DNA of 7,002 nucleotides, taken from the NCBI GenBank assembly GCA_034433615.1, contig DAOUAJ010000445.1:1-7002 (forward strand), given 5' to 3'. The notes under the pieces were generated by a model. That model made no database searches, had not been told where the DNA came from, and saw nothing but the letters and a program-made list of their open reading frames with translations. The translations under genes and the position numbers were made by a program. Positions 1-5,045 of this stretch are shown here, in pieces (the stretch's first letter is position 1; every line of letters starts with the position of its first letter). The DNA is from DAOUAJ01 sp034433615 (GTDB lineage: Bacteria; Chloroflexota; Anaerolineae; DUEN01).

Positions 1-900
1 GTGGCATTATGGGCCGATGGTCGCGGAGATGTAATCCTAGAGAGAACGTTACAAAATATAGATATTACTGATTGGGCAGGTACAACGTGGTACTTCGATT
101 GGTACCCCGGCAACTATTCACAGATTCGTGCATGGGATGACTCTGGCCCACTCGCTTACTCAACTTCTCAGTCTGGCACACGCATATACGTTACTGTTTA
201 TTTTCGCCGCCTAATACAACCGGGACAAAGTTATCACTTCTTCCTAGCCATCACAATCGGAAATATGGCCTCCGTTTCTGGCAGCAATGGGCGGGCCTAT
301 TGGTATACCTACCCAGGTAGCCCCGTTCAAGAGTTCATACAGGGAGTAACTTTCCCGTCCAACTCGACCTTTCAGAGCATTTCACCGTCTCCCACGACGC
401 AAAACCTAAACTACTTAGAGTGGCGTGCCACAAACACACCGGCAGATTGGAAACACACTATTGACGTGTATTACACTATGTCGAGTACTGTGAGTGTGCC
501 ACTTCTTCTACAAGTTGACCCAGCATGGAAGAATAAGCCTTATGCGAATTACCCATCCAACGATACTGTCAACACAATAGGCCGCTGGGGCTGTTTCATG
601 ACAAGCGCAGCAATGATCATCAACTACTGGGGGCAACGTAATCAGACGCAGTTTCAGACCAACCCGGATATTTTCAACACATGGCTCAAGAACAATCAGG
701 GATATGACGCAGGCAACCTGGTAATTCACTCGGCCATTCCTCGATATGCGACACAAAATGGCGTATCACTTTACTACAAAGGGGCCATAGTTGGGAGAAA
801 CGATGCGGTTCTGGATGATTACTTGTCATCAGGTAATCCAGTGATTATTGGTGTCAACCTAAAAACTGATTCCCAGGGCCGCACTTACCCTACGCACTAA
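1..900 (+). CDS. C39-like (papain-fold) cysteine peptidase domain of a secreted protein, 5' partial, ended by an in-frame stop
   Basis: The frame is open at the left edge and shows no signal peptide, so the true start lies upstream and the GTG at base 1 need not be a start. Residues 1-160 (window numbering) are rich in aromatic, Ser, Thr and Asn residues and look like beta-sandwich adhesion or binding repeats. From about residue 165 the pattern fits Peptidase_C39_2-type domains: a PLLLQVDPAW entry, then GRWGCFMTSAAMIINYWG carrying the presumed nucleophile Cys198. His299 is the last codon before TAA (898-900) and is placed like the catalytic His of this family, where it is normally followed by an aromatic residue and VV(A/V)TG. 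That continuation (VVATGK, then INDP) lies in the same frame after the stop. Role inferred: extracellular peptidase or peptidase-like domain. As read, the product lacks the end of the catalytic domain and is probably inactive. Family call fairly sure; substrate unknown. Confidence 0.75.
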   Translation: MALWADGRGDVILERTLQNIDITDWAGTTWYFDWYPGNYSQIRAWDDSGPLAYSTSQSGTRIYVTVYFRRLIQPGQSYHFFLAITIGNMASVSGSNGRAYWYTYPGSPVQEFIQGVTFPSNSTFQSISPSPTTQNLNYLEWRATNTPADWKHTIDVYYTMSSTVSVPLLLQVDPAWKNKPYANYPSNDTVNTIGRWGCFMTSAAMIINYWGQRNQTQFQTNPDIFNTWLKNNQGYDAGNLVIHSAIPRYATQNGVSLYYKGAIVGRNDAVLDDYLSSGNPVIIGVNLKTDSQGRTYPTH

Positions 901-1455
901 GTTGTAGCTACGGGCAAAACAACCGTCAATGGGCAAGCGACCTATTCAATTAATGACCCAATCTATGGAGAAACGACGCTTTACCAGAAATGGAGCAATA
1001 ACTATTCCTCCATTACGTTGTTCAGTGGAACTCAGGCCGACCGTCGCAGCCTCCGTATCTCAGCACATTCCCCCGTTGAGTTGCTTGTCACTGACCCACT
1101 AGGCCGTAGGTCGGGATATGACCCGGTTACAGGCATTTTCTGGAATGAAATTCCTGACGCAACTTACTTTATCAACGCTATTGCGGCTGACGCCAATCCA
1201 GACCAAGGGCTATTCTTGGAGTCGAAGGTCCTGCTAGTCAATAATGCGATTGATGGTCAATACAGCGTATCGGTGCTCGGTACCGGTCAAGGCGCTTTCG
1301 AGATTAATGCCGTTGCGTCCGACTGGACCGGCCAAATCTCACGGCAGGTATTTACCGGGACAGCGCAAGTTGGCTCTGTTTACACCCAGATGGTGAATTA
1401 CAGTTCATATACTGGTGTAAACAAGATGATTTACTTGCCGCTTGTGGTCAAGTAA
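901..1455 (+). pseudogene. Downstream part of the interrupted C39-like secreted protein
   Basis: This stretch continues the frame of the preceding gene without any further stop for 184 codons. It starts VVATGKTTVNG, reaches an INDP motif (residues 317-320 counted from base 1) that supplies the third catalytic Asp/Asn in C39-type peptidases, then a beta-rich region with TDPLGRRSGYDPVTG, and ends IYLPLVVK before TAA. A gene finder would place a start at TTG 1018, but no convincing ribosome binding site precedes it and the coding pattern begins right after the stop at 898-900, so it is better read as the severed second part of one gene. The TDPLGRRSGYDP segment resembles C-terminal modules of Chloroflexota surface proteins, and the YLPLV ending is common there (recollection, not a search). 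A sequencing error or stop readthrough would restore one protein of at least 484 residues. Confidence 0.7.
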
Positions 1456-1557
1456 ACTGCCAGCAAGTGCGTTGATTCATCCTCCTGCGTTAATTGGCAT
1501 GATGTGCAGAATACAGGTTATGCCAGTTTCAGCGAGGAGATGTCAATATATCAACGC

Positions 1558-1746
1558 ACCCAACACCGCGTGCAGCCGACCGGCAACCGCGCTGCGTTCC
1601 AGGTATGTGGCGCTTGTGTCGCGTCTTTTGGAGGTGTACAATTGCCGTCAGTCGTGTTAGAACAGCGGTGTAGCGATGATATTGTCGCTATTCGTCTGCC
1701 GCGTGATCAGGCGCTAGACGCCTGCGGCTGAGCTTTTTTGTTGGGC
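1558..1746 (+). repeat. Putative long integron attC site (189 bp)
   Basis: The left box ACCCAAC (1558-1564, matching RYYYAAC) pairs over six bases with the right box GTTGGGC (1740-1746, matching GTTRRRY). Eight bases after the left box is CAGCCG (1573-1578), complementary to CGGCTG (1725-1730), which lies nine bases before the right box. The 8/9 spacing is identical to the clearer site at 2119-2188. At 189 bp it exceeds the usual attC size (roughly 55-150 bp). The long centre contains two perfect hairpins: TAGCGA/TCGCTA (1671-1690) and CAGGCG/CGCCTG (1708-1724). It may be an expanded site, or a chimera of two sites after loss of what lay between. Cleavage after G1740 would make 1741 the first base of the next cassette. 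Confidence 0.55.
1708..1739 (+). terminator. Weak intrinsic terminator-like hairpin inside the attC candidate
   Basis: CAGGCG (1708-1713), loop CTAGA, CGCCTG (1719-1724) form a perfect 6-bp stem. Six T residues (1734-1739) follow after nine bases, too far from the stem for a classical rho-independent terminator. The same T-run is the spacer between the L' and R' boxes of the attC candidate, so the attC reading is preferred. Confidence 0.25.
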
Positions 1747-1798
1747 AGCAATGAATGAACAGAATGGCTGAGAGCGCATAGAAAGTGAGGTAAAGATC

Positions 1799-2110
1799 AT
1801 GGGAATCCTAACCAGGAAAGGCTTGATTGCTGGTGCGGTCGTCGCTTTGGTTATCTCCATCCTTCATTTACAAATATTTAGATCGGACGTGTTTGGTTGG
1901 TCTGGGTTGATCGCTTGGTATCTAGCAAGCCTATTATTGGGGGGTTTAGCAGGTTTCATAGCTGGATTCCTCATAAGCCTGATACCTATACCAGATTGGC
2001 TTACCTCTGCGGTTGCCTATATGGGAGGCGCCTTGTTTGGGATATTTGTCTACTATACCCAGGCTCTCCTATTTCTCATCTATGTATTCAGATCTACTTC
2101 TTGGGAATAG
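1799..2110 (+). CDS. Small membrane protein of unknown function (103 aa), probable cassette gene
   Basis: The ATG at 1799 is supported by GAGG (1787-1790) eight bases upstream. The product is almost wholly hydrophobic: a short positive N-terminus (MGILTRKG), a first helix at about residues 8-26, a Gly-rich helix or hairpin at about 39-63 (LLLGGLAGFIAGF), and a third at about 70-96 with YMGGALFGIFVYYTQ. It is therefore an integral inner-membrane protein with three or four spans. No cofactor, catalytic or transporter motif is visible and I do not recognise a family. It begins 58 bases after the presumed cleavage point of the attC candidate at 1558-1746 and its TAG stop lies eight bases before the left box of the attC at 2119, the usual arrangement of one gene in one integron cassette. 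No promoter is evident, which fits expression from outside the cassette. Confidence 0.75.
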   Translation: MGILTRKGLIAGAVVALVISILHLQIFRSDVFGWSGLIAWYLASLLLGGLAGFIAGFLISLIPIPDWLTSAVAYMGGALFGIFVYYTQALLFLIYVFRSTSWE

Positions 2111-2118
2111 TGAAAGCT

Positions 2119-2188
2119 GTCTAACACCCGCTGCAGCCGACCCGCCTCCACTGGTGCTCCGGCGGGTGGCTGATCTTCATGGTTAGGC
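2119..2188 (+). repeat. Integron attC recombination site (70 bp)
   Basis: All parts of an attC site are present in order. R'' is GTCTAAC (2119-2125). After eight bases L'' is CAGCCGACCCGCC (2134-2146). A 14-base loop follows, then L' GGCGGGTGGCTG (2161-2172), nine bases, and R' GTTAGGC (2182-2188). L' is the exact reverse complement of L'' except for one extra base, G2139. That single unpaired base is the hallmark of attC sites, because extrahelical bases let the integrase select the folded bottom strand. R'' and R' pair at six of seven positions. The site lies just downstream of the 103-residue gene and 29 bases upstream of the next start. Cleavage would fall after G2182. Confidence 0.85.
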
Positions 2189-2217
2189 GAATGCTCTTCT
2201 AAAGCAAGGTTCGTCCT

Positions 2218-3042
2218 GTGGACATCTTGAATCCGCACCCTTCAGCGAATCTCGAGTACTGGTTCTTCAAGGTCAATACGGGTCAAACAGCCTTGCTCGT
2301 CGACTGGATCTGTAGGCGGAGCATCCAAGCGGGCGAGCTACGGATCAGCATTCACTCTCCGTCTCGGAGAGAGGTACTCTTCATCCCAGACCTTCAACTG
2401 CTGGCCCATGGACCCGTAGGACTTACCATGGACCGGACTACTTGGGATCGAGGAGAAGTCTGCTGGGACCTCTCGTTGACACCAACAAAGCAATCCATAC
2501 GCCCCCAGCTCTTCCCGGCGGGGCATCTTGGGGTTTTCGATATGTCCCTCGTGAGCATTCCAGATGTTGCCTTCGATGGATGGATCGAGCATCACGGGCT
2601 TAAATACCGCGTCTCAAAGGCTTCTGGCATGCTCTCCCACTATTGGGGAAGGCAGCTCCCGTCAGACTGGTGGTGGGTATCTGCGAACCAGTTTGACACC
2701 GATCTCTCTCTCGAATGCACCTTCCTCCATAGCCATCTTTGGGGGAGTTCCGTGCGACTGGCGGTCGGGTATCTATACTATCGGGACCGGCTGAGAAGCA
2801 CACTGTTGATCGCTCCACCCGCCCGCATACACGTCTCTGGCTCGCCTGCCTTGTTCGAACTAAGAGCCAGTCCTCTCCGGGGCCCAGCGATCGTGCTCAA
2901 AGCGACTGGCCGCGACTATGCCTCGCTCGGCGAAGGGATTGTCAACACACTTACCGGTGATCTTGAGGTCTGGGAAGGCAAAAGGCTTCTTGGCGTAGCC
3001 CGTGGCACCGCAGGCCTGGAACGCAGGAGCGCATCCGCCTAA
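2218..3042 (+). CDS. Tocopherol cyclase / CrtC-like beta-barrel protein (274 aa), probable cassette gene
   Basis: The start is GTG 2218, preceded by AAGG (2206-2209); the nearer ATG at 2191 is closed by a stop after three codons. The N-terminus has NPHPSANLEYWFFKVN, followed by ALLVDWI and SIHSPSRREV. The middle holds HYWGRQLPSDWWWVSANQF (residues 141-159), a Trp-rich WG-x-x-P-x-x-W-W-W signature. I associate this with tocopherol cyclase-like and carotenoid 1,2-hydratase/AttH-like proteins, which fold as a lipocalin-like double barrel and bind hydrophobic isoprenoid or lipid ligands. The length suits a compact member. No signal peptide is seen. A role in cyclising, hydrating or binding an isoprenoid-type compound is an inference from this motif; no isoprenoid gene is nearby. 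The TAA stop sits inside the left box (GCCTAAC) of the attC candidate at 3037, a frequent cassette layout. Confidence 0.65.
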   Translation: MDILNPHPSANLEYWFFKVNTGQTALLVDWICRRSIQAGELRISIHSPSRREVLFIPDLQLLAHGPVGLTMDRTTWDRGEVCWDLSLTPTKQSIRPQLFPAGHLGVFDMSLVSIPDVAFDGWIEHHGLKYRVSKASGMLSHYWGRQLPSDWWWVSANQFDTDLSLECTFLHSHLWGSSVRLAVGYLYYRDRLRSTLLIAPPARIHVSGSPALFELRASPLRGPAIVLKATGRDYASLGEGIVNTLTGDLEVWEGKRLLGVARGTAGLERRSASA

Positions 3043-3168
3043 CATTAACTGCAGTGGACATGGCTGCGCCGCGAGAGGCCGGGGTTCTGGGCCTGGGTTG
3101 AGTCGGTCCGATCAGGTTTGACTTACTAGAACTGCCACGCCACTGAGATTTCTCGATGGGCGTTAGCG
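3037..3168 (+). repeat. Putative large integron attC site (about 130 bp)
   Basis: R'' is GCCTAAC (3037-3043) and contains the stop codon of the preceding gene. After eight bases L'' CAGTGGACATGGC (3052-3064) is complementary to L' GCCACGCCACTG (3134-3145), apart from one extra A (3057 or 3058 region) and one mismatch that becomes a G-T wobble on the bottom strand. The right box is either GTTAGCG (3162-3168), which keeps GTT and pairs with CTAAC but lies 16 bases from L', or GATGGGC (3155-3161), which sits at the expected nine-base spacing but has GTT changed to GAT. The roughly 70-base centre includes a small AGGCC/GGCCT hairpin. The size fits large VCR-like sites. The right end is uncertain, so activity is in doubt. 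Confidence 0.6.
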
Positions 3169-3292
3169 ACGCGGATCATACAACCCCTGGTGGCGAAAAA
3201 TCCTTTCGAAAGACGTGTAACGCGAACGTTGCTATACAAATACTTCATCAGGCTTACTATCGTTTTTCAGGACCTTTCTTAACGCGGGCAAC

Positions 3293-3670
3293 ATGGAAGC
3301 TGCTTCAAAATTCATCATCCCTGGAGCATCGCTCCTGCTCACTTACCCTCTAGGCTTTTGGTTGAGCGCTCTCGGCAAGCCGTATAACGGACTGCTCTTT
3401 AACCTCCACAAACTTGTTGCGCTTGGGGCAGTGGTCGTTCTAGCGATCCAGACCTATAACGCGCTAAGAGGCGCGGACGTTCCATTTGTTGTCATTGCGC
3501 TGACGGCGGTCTGCGTTTTGTGCATCATCGCCCTGTTTACGACAGGCGCCCTGATGAGCGCTGGCAACCTTTCGCACGAACCGTTGTTGACGGTTCACAG
3601 AATCGCGCTGGCTGCCTTACCGCTTGCGACGATTGCCATGGCTTATTTTATAGGCAGAGGCAAACCATGA
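3293..3670 (+). CDS. Four-helix membrane protein with intramembrane histidines, unknown function (125 aa)
   Basis: Four hydrophobic segments are clear, at about residues 7-27, 38-58, 63-89 and 98-120. His39 (LFNLHKLVALG) and His102 (LLTVHRIALAALP) each sit at the start of a helix, with His95 in the loop before the last. Paired His residues in a four-helix bundle resemble cytochrome b561-like or ferric-reductase-like heme proteins, but this is only a structural analogy and I do not recognise the family. The ATG at 3293 has only a poor ribosome site (GCGGGCAAC). An earlier start in another frame (3156) has no merit. The gene follows the attC candidate ending at 3168 by 124 bases. Its TGA (3668-3670) is part of ATGA, directly where the dehydrogenase fragment begins. 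Confidence 0.7.
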   Translation: MEAASKFIIPGASLLLTYPLGFWLSALGKPYNGLLFNLHKLVALGAVVVLAIQTYNALRGADVPFVVIALTAVCVLCIIALFTTGALMSAGNLSHEPLLTVHRIALAALPLATIAMAYFIGRGKP

Positions 3671-3902
3671 AATAAAAAACGGCAAATCCTTCAAACTGTA
3701 TGGCGCCTCGTTCTATTATGTGGGTGATAAACGCCAATTTCTGGAAGACTGGGCGATGCTATTCAATTTCCTCCAGGAAGGTAAAATTGAAACGGTCATT
3801 GCGGAGAGATTCTCCATTCTGGAAGCGGCGCAAGCCAATGAACTGCTGGAAAGTGGGCAGGTCGTCGATCATGATGTATTATTAACACCAGAGGTATCGT
3901 AA
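3669..3902 (+). pseudogene. C-terminal remnant of a zinc-type alcohol dehydrogenase / quinone oxidoreductase (MDR family)
   Basis: Read in frame from about 3669, the peptide begins EIKNGKSFKLYGASFYYVGD, followed by RQFLEDWAMLFNFLQEGKIE and ERFSILEAAQANELLESGQV, and ends LLTPEVS before TAA 3900-3902. This is the typical end of medium-chain dehydrogenases/quinone reductases: the last strand and helix of the nucleotide-binding domain, then the returning catalytic-domain segment with the pattern eGk-hydrophobic-x-P/T-V-I...F-x-L-E-A-A-x-A...L-x-x-G-x-V. Intact members are about 310-340 residues, so only the last 75 or so remain. The Rossmann GxGxxG motif and all substrate-binding parts are missing. 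There is no ATG in the frame; a GTG at 3720 could start only a 60-residue product. It joins the stop of the preceding gene with no gap, which points to a deletion or recombination junction. Almost certainly non-functional as an oxidoreductase. Confidence 0.7.
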
Positions 3903-3908
3903 TCAAGA

Positions 3909-3968
3909 AAGCCGCACCACGAGTTGCGGCCGGCATGCTCCGCGTGAGGCTGAGCACGACCGTTGGGC
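3909..3968 (+). repeat. Degenerate attC site: right half well formed, left half decayed
   Basis: GGCTG (3948-3952), nine bases, then GTTGGGC (3962-3968) reproduce the L'-spacer-R' geometry of the other sites exactly. The best left partner is AGCCGCAC (from 3910), which pairs with GTGAGGCT (3944-3951) except for one central mismatch. At the place where the left R'' box should be (about 3894-3900) no RYYYAAC is found. A perfect competing hairpin, GCCGCA/TGCGGC (3911-3930), also lies here. Either the site has decayed or its left part was lost when the dehydrogenase fragment was joined. Confidence 0.4.
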
Positions 3969-3994
3969 GGCAGCGCACTGTTGGGAGCCGTTCT

Positions 3995-4828
3995 ATGGAG
4001 ATAACGCTGATTTACTTCTCTCAGACAGGAAACACGCGTCGAATTGCCGAGGCAATGGCTGGGGTATTTCGGGGAGCGGGGCATGCCACACGGCTCGTCT
4101 CGCTGAAAAAGGCATCTCCTCAAGACGCGGTCACAGGTGATCTGCTGGGCATCGGAACACCCTGTTTTTCCAGCCAGGCGCCTACGCCCATCAAGGCATT
4201 CCTGCGTAACCTGCCAGCATTGGATAGCAAGCGCGCCTTTGTCTTTGCGACTTCTGGGGGAGCGCCTGGTCGAGTGCTTTTCGATTTGACTGGCCTTTTG
4301 CAAGAGAAGGGGGCTGCCGTTGTGGGCGGTTTTCTCACCCGCGGGGAGTTACATCATCCTGCCCCTTGTCTTCAGGGCCGGATGCCCGATCGCCCGAACG
4401 CGGATGATTTTGCCCAGGCGCGGCGCTTCGCTGCAGCCGTCATCGAGCATGTGTCGGCTGGCCGCACTGGTGCTGTGGCAGAGAGCCATCCTGATACCTT
4501 CAAGCCAAGAGGTGGATTCCACGATCTCGTGGCACTCATCAGCACAGACGGCTTTCTGCGCCTGATGTTGCCAGAGCCAAGACCTGACCCGGCGCGATGC
4601 AATCAGTGCCAGTGGTGCGTCTACGAATGCCCCATGCATAATATCATCCTGCAACCCTATCCGATCTTGGGAGACCACTGCATTCGGTGCTATCGCTGTC
4701 TGACCGGTTGCCCTCAAAAGGCTTTCGACGCAGATTGGAGATTAGGCAACCTGGCTGTTCTGACCTTCTACAACACAACCTTTGAACGCTGGTTTGGCGA
4801 CTTAAAACCCGGCGAGCGCATCTATTGA
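3995..4828 (+). CDS. EFR1-type flavodoxin-like protein fused to a 2[4Fe-4S] ferredoxin domain (277 aa)
   Basis: The ATG at 3995 is preceded by GGGAG (3983-3987) at good spacing and starts directly with the flavodoxin strand MEITLIYFSQTGNT, so the upstream GTG/TTG extensions to 3935 are rejected. Residues 9-14 (SQTGNT) form the FMN phosphate loop; GIGTPCF and FATSGGAPG follow as further flavin-site loops. The C-terminal part has two full cluster motifs: Cys202-x2-Cys205-x2-Cys208-x3-Cys212-Pro and Cys229-x2-Cys232-x2-Cys235-x3-Cys239-Pro, each able to bind a [4Fe-4S] cluster. Proteins of this build (called EFR1 family ferrodoxin in databases) are cytoplasmic electron carriers or small flavin reductases with unknown partners; about 260-280 residues is normal, so it is intact. 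It starts 32 bases after the GTTGGGC box at 3962 and ends 30 bases before the RYYYAAC box at 4859, so it may be a cassette gene. Confidence 0.88.
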   Translation: MEITLIYFSQTGNTRRIAEAMAGVFRGAGHATRLVSLKKASPQDAVTGDLLGIGTPCFSSQAPTPIKAFLRNLPALDSKRAFVFATSGGAPGRVLFDLTGLLQEKGAAVVGGFLTRGELHHPAPCLQGRMPDRPNADDFAQARRFAAAVIEHVSAGRTGAVAESHPDTFKPRGGFHDLVALISTDGFLRLMLPEPRPDPARCNQCQWCVYECPMHNIILQPYPILGDHCIRCYRCLTGCPQKAFDADWRLGNLAVLTFYNTTFERWFGDLKPGERIY

Positions 4829-4858
4829 AACAGGCATAACCAAGGCGATGAAGTTGCC

Positions 4859-4910
4859 GCCCAACAACTCGCTTCACCTGATTGTATACTTCTAAAGAGA
4901 GTCACCTGAT
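4859..4910 (+). repeat. Left half of an attC-like site, with a 9-bp direct repeat
   Basis: GCCCAAC (4859-4865) matches RYYYAAC, and after eight bases TCACCTGAT (4874-4882) is in the place of the L'' arm. No GGTGA-type L' arm followed by GTTRRRY could be found before the next gene, so only a half-site remains. The nonamer TCACCTGAT recurs as a direct copy at 4902-4910, and TCACCTG again at 5006-5012. The half-site lies 30 bases after the EFR1 stop, the expected place for that gene's attC. Confidence 0.35.
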
Positions 4911-4943
4911 GCTCTTTCGGCTTAGCTTGAGAAAGACCACTGA

Positions 4944-5045
4944 CGCCGCGTCCTTGACGGCACACTCATCGAGACCCCGGGTGTGGTCGATGTGCGCGAT
5001 GATAATCACCTGGTGTCATCTCAAATGGAGCTCGGATTGAAATGA
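4944..5045 (+). pseudogene. Possible C-terminal remnant of an unidentified gene, ATGA overlap with the next gene
   Basis: An open stretch of 33 codons bounded upstream by TGA 4941-4943 reads RRVLDGTLIETPGVVDVRDD and then HLVSSQMELGLK before TGA 5043-5045. The mixed, soluble-protein-like composition and the ATGA overlap with the start at 5042 suggest the end of a former upstream operon gene. No family is recognised and chance cannot be excluded at this length. Confidence 0.25.

Noticed and set aside
1656..1662. GTTAGAA as the right box of a shorter site beginning at 1558
   Set aside because: It fails the final Y, and its flanking arm pairs only over a bulged GACCGGC/GCCGTC; GTTGGGC at 1740 pairs far better and has the right spacing.
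1442..1731. Two overlapping + strand open frames (72 and 75 codons) after the C39-like gene
   Set aside because: No ribosome site or protein-like pattern; they run through the attC candidate and its hairpins.
3980..3986. GTTGGGA as an additional integron right box
   Set aside because: The last base breaks GTTRRRY, there is no paired arm upstream, and it overlaps the EFR1 ribosome binding site.
3869..4303. Long minus-strand open frame (144 codons) opposite the EFR1 start
   Set aside because: It overlaps the clear flavodoxin coding sequence, has a basic, Arg/Ser/Cys-rich composition typical of an antisense shadow, and shows no motif.
4349..4717. Minus-strand open frame (122 codons) inside the EFR1 gene
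   Set aside because: It lies wholly opposite the two intact [4Fe-4S] motifs, which fix the + strand as coding.
4885..4890. TATACT as a possible -10 box for the membrane operon
   Set aside because: The hexamer about 17 bases upstream (CAACAA) does not resemble a -35 box; not enough for a promoter call.
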